Part shown: piece after piece, positions 17,451 through 26,779 of the stretch
How the letters are laid out: the number at the start of each line of letters is the position of its first letter
How positions within the stretch are numbered: position 1 is the first letter of the stretch
Assembly: GCF_016526145.1 (NCBI RefSeq)
Contig: NZ_JADDUE010000001.1
Location: 496,001 to 560,000 of the forward strand
Length of the DNA stretch: 64,000 nt
Reading direction: 5' to 3'
Source of the DNA: Saccharopolyspora galaxeae
GTDB taxonomy: Bacteria; Actinomycetota; Actinomycetes; Mycobacteriales; Pseudonocardiaceae
Position numbers and translations under genes: made by a program
Notes under the pieces: generated by a model
Told to the model about the DNA's origin: nothing
What the model saw: the letters and a program-made list of their open reading frames with translations, nothing else
The model's database searches: none

Positions 17451-19373
17451 TCACCACTTCTGCTTGATGTGCTCCTTCAGCTGCGCGTGCCGGAACTGGT
17501 ACACGGCTCCGGATTGCCGGAGCAGTTCGCGCTCCCGCGCGTCGTCGAGGAACCGCATCAGCCGCAGCGGGATCTTGCCGCGCATCGCCAGCCAGCCGCG
17601 GGCGATCACGAAGTACCACCATGCTGATTCCGTCAGCGTTCCGATGCACAGCACCGTCCCGATGAGGTCGGTCAGCCCTGCGGTGGTGACCGGCCACGCT
17701 TCGTCCGGGGGCATCGGCCCCAGCGCCAAGAGCGCGAGCGTCGGCAGTTTCCCGAGCACGAGGAAGGTCAACGCCGGGATCAGGGTGGCGGTCCGGTCGT
17801 CGCGCAACGAAGTAGTGGGAGTGGTCGCCTCCCACGAGGTGCCGGAGATGCCGCCGCCGCGGGTCAGCCAGTGCCAGGTCGCCCGGGATCGGCCGTTCCG
17901 GGAGTTGCTCGCGCCGAGCAGGAACTGGATCGCCGCGCCTCCCGTCAGCAGCATCGCCGCGGAGACCGCGACCATCGCCGCGCACACTCGCGCGATTCTC
18001 CGGGCGAGGTCGGTGACAGGTCGGCGTCCGGTCCGCCGCAGCGTCGACTTCGGGGCTTTGCCTTCCACAGCGGCGATGCTGAAGCGGCCCATGAAGATCA
18101 GGAAGGTCACTACGAGCGAGCCGACGGCGAGGACCGGGTCGAACAGCTCCACCGGGTTGCCCGCGCCCGCCCAGCACGCACCCAGTGCCACGGCGAAGAC
18201 GATTCCGCCGGAAACCGGGTAGAGCCAACGCGGCACCGCGAATTGCAGCTCCCACCACGCCAGGTCGGGATTGCCGACACCGTGCTTGTTGCCGGTGTGC
18301 GGAGTGCCGGCCAGGAACCGAAGCCACTGCGGGGCCTTTCGGGGATCGTGCGCCTGCGCCGATGGCTCCTCGTAGGCGTGCCGCACCAGGTCGTCCAGCA
18401 GGTGCTCGTCCACCTCGCTACGGGTCGCCAGCTCGGTCAGGTGCACCGGTGCGTACCGCCGCGGCGCATGAACGTTGCGCAGCAGCGAGGCCATGAACGG
18501 CGATCCGAGGGCTTGGGCCAGCGGTCCGTCCGGGTGCTCCCGCAAATGCGTGAACACCCGCTGCCACGAGTTCGTCCGCTGCGGCGAGACGGCCGCGGAC
18601 AGGTAGTCGATGACCACGTCGACGCCGACCGGCTCGACCTGCACCACCGCCGCGGACCGCAGCACATCGGCCTTGCGGACCGCTGCCTCGTACTCCACGG
18701 TGCGACTGGTCAGCACGAGCGGGGCGTCGGCGTTCAGCGAGCGGTTCAACGTCGTGATCGCCAGCTCCCGCCGAGGGCCGGGCAACTCGTCCAAGCCGTC
18801 CAGGATCGGCAGCACGCGACCGGTGCCGAGCAGGCGCTGCACGGTGTCCGGCCCTTGATCACCGAGGTCCGGGTAGTCCTCCGCCAGCCGCCGGGCCAGC
18901 CAGGTGTGCACGTGCTCACCGGCGGAGTTCCACGAGCTGATCGACTGCAGCACCGGCACCGGATCACCCGGCGCGCGCTCCTTCAGTAGCCCGAGCAGCA
19001 ACAGCAGCGCGAGCGTGGTCTTGCCGGAGCCGCCGTCGCCGAGCAGGACCAGGCGGCGTTCCGGCGTCTCCCGGAAGGCCCGCACCAGGGTGCTGATCCG
19101 GTCGCTGCTGCCGGAGATCGGTGCGCCGGTGTTGCGCGCGTGGTCGGCCAGGTCTCCGTCGACCGCGTGCCAGGACACCGCCAGCGGTGCCGGGTCGAAC
19201 AGCCTGCGCTTGGCCGCTTCTTCGCGCCATTGCAGTTCGACGGCGTGCGCGAGGGCTTCCTGGGGCTCGCTCAGCGGATCATCGGGGACCTGCGTGATGT
19301 GCACGTTGTCGATGCGTTCCGCCTGGACAACGTGCTTGGCATTGCCGTGGAACTCGTTGTGCGAGTGCGCCAT
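17451..19373 (-). CDS. NACHT (NLR-like) ATPase with N-terminal amyloid-like motif and membrane C-terminus
   Basis: About 640 residues from ATG 19373. Residues ~5-25 hold a RHIM/BASS-like motif (NEFHGNAKHVVQAERIDNVH: N-x2-hG then VVQA...I...VH). Similar motifs in actinobacterial NLR proteins form amyloids that signal to a partner effector (family knowledge). A helical linker follows (QWREEAAKRRLFDPAPLAV), then the NACHT domain with Walker A LGDGGSGKTTLALL and Walker B VLPILDGLDELPG. The C-terminal half (about residues 385-610) has around five membrane helices, then the closing QFRHAQLKEHIKQ. It probably acts as a sensor or immunity ATPase acting at the membrane. No neighbour carries a matching motif. 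Confidence 0.85.
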   Translation of the reverse strand: MAHSHNEFHGNAKHVVQAERIDNVHITQVPDDPLSEPQEALAHAVELQWREEAAKRRLFDPAPLAVSWHAVDGDLADHARNTGAPISGSSDRISTLVRAFRETPERRLVLLGDGGSGKTTLALLLLLGLLKERAPGDPVPVLQSISSWNSAGEHVHTWLARRLAEDYPDLGDQGPDTVQRLLGTGRVLPILDGLDELPGPRRELAITTLNRSLNADAPLVLTSRTVEYEAAVRKADVLRSAAVVQVEPVGVDVVIDYLSAAVSPQRTNSWQRVFTHLREHPDGPLAQALGSPFMASLLRNVHAPRRYAPVHLTELATRSEVDEHLLDDLVRHAYEEPSAQAHDPRKAPQWLRFLAGTPHTGNKHGVGNPDLAWWELQFAVPRWLYPVSGGIVFAVALGACWAGAGNPVELFDPVLAVGSLVVTFLIFMGRFSIAAVEGKAPKSTLRRTGRRPVTDLARRIARVCAAMVAVSAAMLLTGGAAIQFLLGASNSRNGRSRATWHWLTRGGGISGTSWEATTPTTSLRDDRTATLIPALTFLVLGKLPTLALLALGPMPPDEAWPVTTAGLTDLIGTVLCIGTLTESAWWYFVIARGWLAMRGKIPLRLMRFLDDARERELLRQSGAVYQFRHAQLKEHIKQKW

Positions 19374-19507
19374 GGTCGCCTTCGGCAGCCGGTGCTGTGA
19401 TCGAAGGGTAGCGGAGAGTGCGGTCACCTCGTGTCCGGTCGTCGTTGCGCAGTGAGATCGGCCGCAGGTTCCGGCGGTGCGCTCCGGCCCGCACGTACGC
19501 TGGGCCG

Positions 19508-20215
19508 GTGACCTTGCGCGCGGTGTTCTTCGACTTCTCCGGCACGTTGTTCCGGTTGGAGCAGGACGAGTCCTGGCTGGCCGATCTCACCGACGGCAGC
19601 GGTACCCCGCTGGACCTGGAGGCGCAGACCGAGGTGCTGCGCAAGCTCACCGCCCCGTCCGGCAACGTGGCGGTGATGGAGCCCGAGTACCAGCACGCCT
19701 GGTACCACCGGGACCTCGACCCGGAGATGCACCGCAAGTCGAACCTCGAGGTGCTGCGGCTGTCCGGGATCAGCACGCCGGAGCAGGCCGAGGGGCTGTA
19801 CTCGCGGCTGGTCGACCCGCTGTCCTGGACGCCGTATCCGGACACCGCCCAGGTGCTGCGCAACCTGCGGGACCAGGGCGTGCGGATCGCGGTGATCAGC
19901 AACATCGCCTTCGACATCCGGCCGGCGTTCGCCGAGCTGGGCGTGCTCGACCTCGTCGACGAGTACCTGATGTCCTACGTCGAAGGCGTGATCAAGCCGG
20001 ACGCCGAGCTGTTCCGGCTCGCCTGCGCGCGGCTGGACGTGGCGCCGGAGGAGGCGCTGATGATCGGCGACAGCGAGGAGGCCGACGGCGGCGCCGCGCA
20101 GATCGGCTGCGCCGTCGAGATCGTGCCCCCGCTGCCGACCGAGGACCGGCCGGATGCGCTGCTCAAGGCGGTCGCCGCGCACGGTGCGCAGGCCGAACCG
20201 GTCCGCGAGGGTTGA
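19508..20215 (+). CDS. HAD-superfamily hydrolase
   Basis: 235 residues from GTG 19508. HAD motif I is FFDFSGTLF: the nucleophile Asp is present, but the usual second Asp is Ser. Motif II is VISNIAF, motif III the Lys of GVIKPDAELF, and motif IV GDSEEADGG. This is a haloacid-dehalogenase-like phosphatase of subfamily I with a helical cap. Loss of the second Asp often weakens phosphatase action or shifts the chemistry (family knowledge). The substrate is unknown. It is divergent from the NACHT gene and upstream of cysS. Confidence 0.85.
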   Translation: MTLRAVFFDFSGTLFRLEQDESWLADLTDGSGTPLDLEAQTEVLRKLTAPSGNVAVMEPEYQHAWYHRDLDPEMHRKSNLEVLRLSGISTPEQAEGLYSRLVDPLSWTPYPDTAQVLRNLRDQGVRIAVISNIAFDIRPAFAELGVLDLVDEYLMSYVEGVIKPDAELFRLACARLDVAPEEALMIGDSEEADGGAAQIGCAVEIVPPLPTEDRPDALLKAVAAHGAQAEPVREG

Positions 20216-20301
20216 GGCCGGGCGGAAATTCCGCTGGCCGGTCTTGACGCGCCGACCCCTGTCGTGGTTCGCGATCAGGCTGGCCCCGTACCATCGGGAT
20301 C

Positions 20302-21696
20302 GTGAGCCTGCACCTGCATGACACCGCGACCCGGACGACGCGCGAATTCCACCCGCGCTGCGGCGGAGTGGCGTCGATCTACGTCTGTGGGGCGACCGTG
20401 CAGGGCGTGCCGCACGTCGGCCACGTGCGCAGCGGGCTCAACTTCGACGTGCTGCGCCGCTGGCTGCGGCACACCGGTTACGACGTGCGGCTGATCCGCA
20501 ACGTCACGGACATCGACGACAAGATCATCAACAAGGCGGCCGAGGCCGGACGTCCGTGGTGGGAGTGGGCGGCCACCCACGAGCGGGCCTTCGAGCACGC
20601 CTACGACCAGCTCGGCTGCCTGCCCCCGTCGGCGTTGCCGCGCGCCACCGGGCACATCGGGCAGATGTCCGAGCTCATCGAGCGGTTGATCGACAAGGGG
20701 CACGCGTACGCCACCGGCGGCGACGTGTACTTCTCGGTGTCCTCCTGGAGCGAGGAGTACGGCAGGTTGTCCGGGCAGCGCCTCGACGAGGTGCAGCAGG
20801 GCGAGGTCGCGGCCGCAGGCAAGCGGGATCCGCGCGACTTCACGCTCTGGAAGGCCGCCAAGCCCGGCGAACCGAGCTGGCCCACGCCGTGGGGCGAGGG
20901 GCGGCCGGGCTGGCACCTGGAGTGCTCCGCGATGGCGACCAGCTACCTGGGCAGCGAGTTCGACATCCACGGCGGCGGGCTGGACCTGGTGTTCCCGCAC
21001 CACGAGAACGAACTCGCCCAGTCCAACGCGGCCGGCGACCCCTTCGCCCGGTACTGGATGCACAACGCCTGGGTGACGATGAGCGGCGAGAAGATGTCGA
21101 AGTCGCTCGGCAACATGCTGACCATCCCGGCGGTGCTGGAACGCGCCAGGGCCAGCGAGCTGCGGTACTACCTGGTCGGCCCGCACTACCGCTCGACCGT
21201 CGAGTTCTCCGAGGAAGGGCTGACCGAGGCGAGCACCACCTACCGCCGGATCGAGTCGTTCCTGCACCGCGTCGTGCAGCGCACCGGCAGCGTCGAGCAC
21301 GGCGAGGTCCGGCCGGAGTTCGCCGCGGCGATGGACGACGACCTGTCCACGCCGCAGGCGATCGCCGCGGTGCACACCACGATCCGCGACGGCAACGCGG
21401 CGCTGGACGCCGGTGACGACGCCGCGGCGCGCACGGCGGCGGCCTCGGTGCGCACGATGACCGATGTGCTCGGCCTGGACCCGCTCTCGCCGCAGTGGGC
21501 CGAGGATTCCGGCGCCGACGACGCGGCGCGGCGAGCACTGACCGAGCTGGTGGACGGCCTGCTGGAGCAGCGGCAGAAAGCGCGGGCGGAACGCGACTTC
21601 GCCACCGCCGACCTGTTGCGGGACCGGCTGCTGGCTTCCGGCGTCGCCGTCGAGGACACCCCCGACGGTCCGCTGTGGACACTCAAGGACGGGTGA
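20302..21696 (+). CDS. cysS: Cysteinyl-tRNA synthetase
   Basis: 464 residues from GTG 20302. This class I aminoacyl-tRNA synthetase charges tRNA-Cys. The HIGH-like motif is [10 protein letters not shown], zinc-site residues include the Cys in YVCGATVQG and HHENE, and the KMSKS motif is [10 protein letters not shown]. MshC, the paralogue in mycothiol synthesis, is excluded because the full C-terminal anticodon region is present and rlmB follows, as in other actinobacterial cysS-rlmB pairs. Confidence 0.97.
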   Translation: MSLHLHDTATRTTREFHPRCGGVASIYVCGATVQGVPHVGHVRSGLNFDVLRRWLRHTGYDVRLIRNVTDIDDKIINKAAEAGRPWWEWAATHERAFEHAYDQLGCLPPSALPRATGHIGQMSELIERLIDKGHAYATGGDVYFSVSSWSEEYGRLSGQRLDEVQQGEVAAAGKRDPRDFTLWKAAKPGEPSWPTPWGEGRPGWHLECSAMATSYLGSEFDIHGGGLDLVFPHHENELAQSNAAGDPFARYWMHNAWVTMSGEKMSKSLGNMLTIPAVLERARASELRYYLVGPHYRSTVEFSEEGLTEASTTYRRIESFLHRVVQRTGSVEHGEVRPEFAAAMDDDLSTPQAIAAVHTTIRDGNAALDAGDDAAARTAAASVRTMTDVLGLDPLSPQWAEDSGADDAARRALTELVDGLLEQRQKARAERDFATADLLRDRLLASGVAVEDTPDGPLWTLKDG

Positions 21697-21703
21697 GACA
21701 ACG

Positions 21704-22660
21704 TTGGCAGGCAACGACAAGCGCCGCGGGGCGACCCGCAAGCCCGGCACCAAGAAGGGCATGGTGAAGGGCTCCGGCGGCCAGCGTCGCAAGGGGCTGG
21801 AAGGCAAGGGCCCCACGCCCAAGGCGAAGAACCGGGTCAGCCACCCCGCCAAGCAGCGGGTCGACTCGGCCAAGGCGAAGTCCGAGTTCCAGCAGCGCAA
21901 GCAGCGGGAACAGCGGGAGCAGCCGGAGCTGATCGCGGGCCGCAACCCGGTCGCGGAATGCCTGCGCGCGGAGGTTCCCTCCACCGGGCTGTACGTGGCG
22001 TACGGCATCGACGCGGACGACCGCGTGAAAGAAGCGGTGCAGCGTGCAGGCGACCGCGGCATCTCGGTCGTCGAGGTGCCGCGCACCGAGCTGGACCGGA
22101 TGACCGGTGGCGCGTTGCACCAGGGCATGGCGCTGCAGGTGCCGCCGTACAAGTATGCGCACACCGACGACGTGCTCCGCGCCGCCGTGGATTCCGGCCG
22201 GCCGCCGCTGCTGGTCGCGCTGGACGGGGTGACCGATCCGCGCAACCTGGGTGCGGTGATCCGTTCCGCGGCCGCGTTCGGCGCGCACGGGGTGATCCTG
22301 CCGCAGCGGCGCAGCGCCGGGATCACCGCGGTCGCCTGGCGCACCAGCGCCGGGGCGGCGGCGAAGCTGCCGGTGGCGATGGCGGTGAACCTCACCCGCA
22401 CGCTCAAGGACCTCAAGTCCGAGGGCCTGATGGTGGTCGGGCTGGACGCGGACTCCGACATCAGCTCCGACGAGCTGGAGCTGGCGACCCGGCCGCTGGT
22501 CGTGGTGGTCGGCTCGGAGGGCCGCGGGCTTTCCCGGCTGGTGCGGGACACCTGCGATCAGACGGTGTCCATCCCGATGTTCAGCGAGGTCGAGTCGTTG
22601 AACGCCTCGGTCGCGGCCGGGGTCGTGCTCTCCGAGGTGGCTCGCCGCCGGAGGCGCTGA
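21704..22660 (+). CDS. rlmB: 23S rRNA (guanosine-2'-O)-methyltransferase RlmB
   Basis: 318 residues from an apparent TTG start at 21704, seven bases after cysS. It has the basic N-terminus typical of actinobacterial RlmB ([16 protein letters not shown]). The SPOUT substrate-binding domain follows ([15 protein letters not shown]), then the knotted SpoU domain with [36 protein letters not shown] and the closing [16 protein letters not shown]. It methylates the ribosomal peptidyl-transferase region rRNA. It is transcribed with cysS. Confidence 0.96.
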   Translation: MAGNDKRRGATRKPGTKKGMVKGSGGQRRKGLEGKGPTPKAKNRVSHPAKQRVDSAKAKSEFQQRKQREQREQPELIAGRNPVAECLRAEVPSTGLYVAYGIDADDRVKEAVQRAGDRGISVVEVPRTELDRMTGGALHQGMALQVPPYKYAHTDDVLRAAVDSGRPPLLVALDGVTDPRNLGAVIRSAAAFGAHGVILPQRRSAGITAVAWRTSAGAAAKLPVAMAVNLTRTLKDLKSEGLMVVGLDADSDISSDELELATRPLVVVVGSEGRGLSRLVRDTCDQTVSIPMFSEVESLNASVAAGVVLSEVARRRRR

Positions 22661-22740
22661 GCAGCGTGCCGAGCCGCTGGCGCTGATCGGGGTGCGCCCC
22701 GCCGGATCCGCTCGCTCACGAGCACCCGGAGTTTCCGAGC

Positions 22741-22784
22741 GAACGGACTGTTGGTCCGAATAGATTGGTCGAACGGTCCGTTCA
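22741..22784. repeat. Dispersed palindromic element, copy C
   Basis: GAACGGACTGTT and AACGGTCCGTTC flank a spacer identical to copy B. It lies 80 bases after rlmB and about 170 bases before the next forward gene. This is the only copy between co-oriented genes, again downstream of a gene end. Confidence 0.82.
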
Positions 22785-22952
22785 CTCCTGGCGAAGCGGG
22801 GTGGGCGGGCCGCTGGGGCGGGTGCCGGTAGCTGCGCCGCGCGCGAATCGGATCGCGCCGTTCCGCAGAATCCGGGGACTCGCCTGCACTAGAGTCCGGC
22901 GGAGACGAACGGGGAGGCCAGGGCCTCCCGGCAACGCGAGGCCGGCGCACCG

Positions 22953-24386
22953 ATGTACTTCTCCACTCCGCTGTTCCTGTGGTTGTTCCTGCCGGTCGTG
23001 CTGGCGGCCGTGCTGCTCGCCCCGCGCACCGCGCGCAACGGGATCGTCGCCGCCGCGAGCCTGGTGTTCTACGCCAGCGGCGCAGGCGGCACGACGTTGC
23101 TGCTGCTGGCGTGCGTGGTGGTCAACTACTTCGCCGGGCGCGGCCTGGAACCGGACGAATGGCGGTTGGACGCGCAGCGCCGCAGGTGGCTGCTGATCGG
23201 CGCGGTCTCGTTCAACCTGCTGGTCCTGGTGCTGTGGAAGTACGCGGGCTTCGCCACGCAGCAGATCGCGACGCTGGGCGGCTGGTTCGGCGCGGACCTG
23301 CCGGTACTGCAGCTGGCACTGCCGATCGGGATCTCGTTCTACACGTTCCACCACATCTCCTACGTCGTGGACGTGTACCGCGGTGAGCGGCCCGCGCTGC
23401 GCAACCCGGTCGCGTTCGTCACCTACATCGCGATGTTCCCGCAGCTGGTGGCCGGTCCGATCGTGCGCTACCGGGAGATCGCCGATCAGCTGCCGCAGCC
23501 GCGCACGCACCGGCTGGACGACATCGCCGCCGGTTTCCCCCGGTTCGCGTGGGGGCTGACGAAGAAGGTCGTGGTCGCCGACACGCTGGCGCCGATGGTC
23601 GACGCCTGCTTCGCCACGCCGGGCTCGGAGATGACCTTCGCGGTGGCGTGGCTCGGGGCGATCGGCTACGCGGTGCAGCTGTACTTCGACTTCTCCGGAT
23701 ACTCGGACATGGCGATCGGGCTCGGCCGGATGCTGGGGTTCAAGCTCCCGGAGAACTTCGCGCGCCCGTACTCCTCGGTGACCATCACCGAGTTCTGGCG
23801 GCGCTGGCACATGTCGCTGTCCCGCTGGTTCCGCGACTACGTGTACATCCCGCTGGGCGGCAACCGGCGCGGTGTGGGCCGCACCTACCGGAACCTGACG
23901 ATCGTCTTCGTGCTCACCGGGTTCTGGCACGGGGCGGCGTGGACCTACCTGGTGTGGGGCCTGTTCCACGGGCTGCTGCTGGTCGTCGAGCGCGCCACAG
24001 GTTACGACCGCGCGCCGGAGGAGTGGGCGGCGCAGCTGGGCCGCCGCGCCTTGACGCTGCTGCTGATCGTCGTCGGGTGGGTGTTCTTCCGGGCACCTGA
24101 TCTGGGCACCGCGGGAACGATGCTCGGGCACATGCTGGTGCCCGACCTGTCCGGGCTGACCGACATCGTCGCCGCTTCGGTCACGCACCAGCGGATGTTC
24201 TTCCTGCTGGTCGCGTTGGTCGTGGTGGCGCTGCCCGCGACGACCGGGACCGGGCCGTTCCTCGAATCCGTCCGCACCAGGCAGGCGAACGCGCTGCGCA
24301 TCGGGGTCATGACGGTGGGGCTGGCGTACTCCGGGCTGCTGGTGGCCACCGGTGCGTTCAGCCCGTTCTTGTACTACCAGTTCTGA
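22953..24386 (+). CDS. MBOAT-family O-acyltransferase (AlgI/PatA-like)
   Basis: 477 residues with about ten membrane helices. It starts MYFSTPLFLWLFLPVVLAA like AlgI-class proteins. Conserved features are PLGGNRRG, FWRRWHMSLSRWFRDYVYIP and the active-site His regions FWHGAAWTYL and LFHGLLLVVE. It should move an acyl (usually acetyl) group across the membrane to an acceptor on a polysaccharide. Two genes downstream lies an AlgJ/AlgX-like SGNH protein that probably completes the transfer outside the cell. The acceptor polymer is not encoded here. Confidence 0.93.
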   Translation: MYFSTPLFLWLFLPVVLAAVLLAPRTARNGIVAAASLVFYASGAGGTTLLLLACVVVNYFAGRGLEPDEWRLDAQRRRWLLIGAVSFNLLVLVLWKYAGFATQQIATLGGWFGADLPVLQLALPIGISFYTFHHISYVVDVYRGERPALRNPVAFVTYIAMFPQLVAGPIVRYREIADQLPQPRTHRLDDIAAGFPRFAWGLTKKVVVADTLAPMVDACFATPGSEMTFAVAWLGAIGYAVQLYFDFSGYSDMAIGLGRMLGFKLPENFARPYSSVTITEFWRRWHMSLSRWFRDYVYIPLGGNRRGVGRTYRNLTIVFVLTGFWHGAAWTYLVWGLFHGLLLVVERATGYDRAPEEWAAQLGRRALTLLLIVVGWVFFRAPDLGTAGTMLGHMLVPDLSGLTDIVAASVTHQRMFFLLVALVVVALPATTGTGPFLESVRTRQANALRIGVMTVGLAYSGLLVATGAFSPFLYYQF

Positions 24387-24430
24387 CGAATGCTCCGGAA
24401 CGCCCGGACTTCGCCCAGTACCGTGCCCGC

Positions 24431-24898
24431 ATGCTCGATCTGCGCCCCACCGCCGAGCACGAGCTGGCCGCTGTCGCGGAGATGGAACTCGACGACGGCA
24501 CGTCCCGGTGGCTCGGCGACACCAGCCGGGAATGGCACGCGAAGGCGTTGGCGGACTCCGATCAGGAACATCTGCTCGCCGAAACCCGCGACGGCCCCGC
24601 CGGTTTCGCGGTGCTGGCCGGGTTGAGCAGGCAGGACCGCGTGATCGAGCTGCGCAGGATCGTGGTCGCCGAGCACGCCCGCGGTTCCGGGACCGGGCGG
24701 CGGTTGCTGCGGCTGCTGGTGGACCGGGCCCACCAGCGCTATCAGGCGAGCAGGGTGTGGCTCGACGTGAAACCGAGCAATGCGCGGGCGCTGGCGCTCT
24801 ACGAGTCGGAGGGCTTCGTGGTGGAACGGACCCTGCCCGCCGCCATTGCTGAACCCGACGGGAGCCGTTCCGACCTGCTCCTGCTCGTGCACCCCTGA
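24431..24898 (+). CDS. GNAT-family N-acetyltransferase
   Basis: 155 residues with the acetyl-CoA pyrophosphate loop RRIVVAEHARGSGTGRRLLRLL and the closing SNARALALYESEGFVVER typical of Rim-like GNATs. It sits between the MBOAT and AlgJ-like genes on the same strand, 44 bp after the first. Whether it serves that O-acetylation pair or is incidental cannot be told. Confidence 0.88.
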   Translation: MLDLRPTAEHELAAVAEMELDDGTSRWLGDTSREWHAKALADSDQEHLLAETRDGPAGFAVLAGLSRQDRVIELRRIVVAEHARGSGTGRRLLRLLVDRAHQRYQASRVWLDVKPSNARALALYESEGFVVERTLPAAIAEPDGSRSDLLLLVHP

Positions 24899-24943
24899 CG
24901 AGCGCGGTGAAGTGCCCGCGGCGGGACGCGGCCGCCCGCTAGC

Positions 24944-26233
24944 GTGAGCACCGTGTCGAGGACGGACCCCACGGAATTACCTGCGGTGCACGAGTCGTGG
25001 CTGCCGCGGGAGCACCCGCTGCACCGGCCGCGGCACGGGCGGCGGCAGCTCACGGCCCTGCTGTGCGCGCTGCTGTTCCTGACCGCACCGGTGACGACCT
25101 GGGTGTTCGGGGCACGCGCGGAGCAGTTGGAGAACCGGCCGCCCGCGGAGTTCCCGAGCATCACCGAGGGCTGGGGCTTCCTCACCGGCCTCGGGCCGTG
25201 GGCGGCGGAGAACCTGCCGTTCCGCGGTGCGGCGGTGCGTTCGGTGCACGGCATCAGCCAGGGCGTGTTCGGTGAACCCGCCCGGTTGGACAACGGCTCG
25301 CACAGCTCGCCGATCGGCACCGGAAGCGACCAGCAGCCGCGCCCGCCGCTGGACGAGAACGTGTTCCCCAAGGTCATCGAGGGTGACGCGGGCTGGCTGT
25401 ACCTCGGGCACGACGTGTCGTACCCGTGCACCGCGCGGCGCGACCTGGAGCAGGTGATCAGCGGCCTGCAGCGGTGGCGGCAGGTGGTGGAGGCGTCCGG
25501 GCGGCGGTTCCAACTGGTGATCGCGCCGGACAAATCCACGATGTACCCGGGGAACCTGCCGGAGAACTACGCGGGCGAGGACTGCGCCACGCGCGCGCGG
25601 CAGGAGTTCTGGCGGCGCGTGCCGCAGGCCACCGGCGCAGTGGACATGCGCGAACCGCTGCGGGAAGCCGCCGAGCGCAACGGGCGGCCGATCTACCACG
25701 ACATCGACACGCACTGGACCCACGAGGGCGGCATCACGATGGCCTACCAGCTCGGCGAGCGCCTGCAGCCCGGCGTGACCGACGGTTGGAAGGTCGCGCC
25801 CAGCAGGCAGTACCCGCACACCGCGGACATCCCCGACCTGCTCGGGCAGCAGCGCACCGTGCCGATCCAGGCATATTCGCTGGCCCCGGACGGCGGCGCG
25901 GACAACACCCGATTCCGGCCCAGTGATTTCCACCGGCCGCTGCAGCTGCACTCGCCGCCCAAGCCGGGCATGATCCGGCAGCCGACGCGGATGATCGGGG
26001 ACTCGTTCAGCCAGTTCGCCAGCCCGTACCTGGCCGCGACGTTCACCGACATCGGCATCGCGCACGCCGAAGACGTGCCTGCCCGGCCGCGGGAGATGGG
26101 CGAGTTCCTGGCCGAAGGCGAGGTGGTGACGTTCGAGCTGTCCGAGCGGTTCGTCTCCGGCGGCCGCTACGACCTGCTCGATCCGGCCGTCGCCGACCGG
26201 ATCGGCGCGGTCCTCGCCGCGCATCCTCGTTGA
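24944..26233 (+). CDS. AlgJ/AlgX-like SGNH O-acetyltransferase, membrane-anchored
   Basis: About 429 residues from GTG 24944 (GTG 24953 is also possible). One N-terminal membrane helix (LTALLCALLFLTAPVTTWVFG) puts the catalytic domain outside the cell. The family's motifs are present: PDKSTMYPGNLPE, the Asp-His pair in YHDIDTHWTHEG, and the Ser nucleophile in MIGDSFSQFASPY. Together with the MBOAT protein it should acetylate a cell-surface or secreted glycan. Length fits AlgJ/AlgX-like proteins. Confidence 0.9.
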   Translation: MSTVSRTDPTELPAVHESWLPREHPLHRPRHGRRQLTALLCALLFLTAPVTTWVFGARAEQLENRPPAEFPSITEGWGFLTGLGPWAAENLPFRGAAVRSVHGISQGVFGEPARLDNGSHSSPIGTGSDQQPRPPLDENVFPKVIEGDAGWLYLGHDVSYPCTARRDLEQVISGLQRWRQVVEASGRRFQLVIAPDKSTMYPGNLPENYAGEDCATRARQEFWRRVPQATGAVDMREPLREAAERNGRPIYHDIDTHWTHEGGITMAYQLGERLQPGVTDGWKVAPSRQYPHTADIPDLLGQQRTVPIQAYSLAPDGGADNTRFRPSDFHRPLQLHSPPKPGMIRQPTRMIGDSFSQFASPYLAATFTDIGIAHAEDVPARPREMGEFLAEGEVVTFELSERFVSGGRYDLLDPAVADRIGAVLAAHPR

Positions 26234-26238
26234 CCCGG

Positions 26239-26727
26239 TCAGGCGCGGACGGACCGGACGGCGTGCACCGCGACCCCGAGGAAGCCGAGGTTGAACACGA
26301 GATGCACGCCGACCACCGCGCGCGCCTGCTGCCCGGCCGCGTGCACGTCGCCGAACCCGACCGTGCTGGTGATCGACAGCGCGAAGTACAGCGCGTCGAC
26401 CTTCGTGCGCAGCTGCACCACCGACCCCGGCCAGTGCGCGGACAGTCCGAAGTAGACAGCCGCGAAGAACAGCACCGCCAGGTACAGCGAAGTGAGCACC
26501 CCGGTCAACCTGGCCGCGCCGGAGCGGAAGCGCCGCACCTGCCGCACGATCGCCGCCGACACCAGCGCCAGCCCCAGCGCGAACAGCGCGACGAACGCCC
26601 ACGTGCCGGACTTGCCGAACACGCCAAGCGGCAGCGCGAAGTACACCGCCGTGCCTGCGGCGATCGCGCCAACGTTCGTCAGCGCACCGACCAGCAGGGT
26701 CCGTCCGCTCGGCTCCGGTGAGAACAC
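26239..26727 (-). CDS. Potassium ion channel, two-pore-helix type
   Basis: 162 residues from GTG 26727. Four hydrophobic segments are visible. Between the last two lies the pore loop with the selectivity filter TVGFGD (SITSTVGFGDV), the classic K+ channel signature. There is no RCK or cyclic-nucleotide domain, so gating is not predicted. It is convergent with the AlgJ-like gene, five bases apart. Confidence 0.9.
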   Translation of the reverse strand: MFSPEPSGRTLLVGALTNVGAIAAGTAVYFALPLGVFGKSGTWAFVALFALGLALVSAAIVRQVRRFRSGAARLTGVLTSLYLAVLFFAAVYFGLSAHWPGSVVQLRTKVDALYFALSITSTVGFGDVHAAGQQARAVVGVHLVFNLGFLGVAVHAVRSVRA

Positions 26728-26779
26728 CGGTCCAGCGTGGGCGCGGCAGCGGGAGACCGCCAGCGACGTCCCGGGCGGC

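Noticed and set aside
20275..22551. A 758-codon minus-strand frame opposite cysS and rlmB
   Set aside because: Shadow of two universally conserved genes, with skewed composition and no domain signature.
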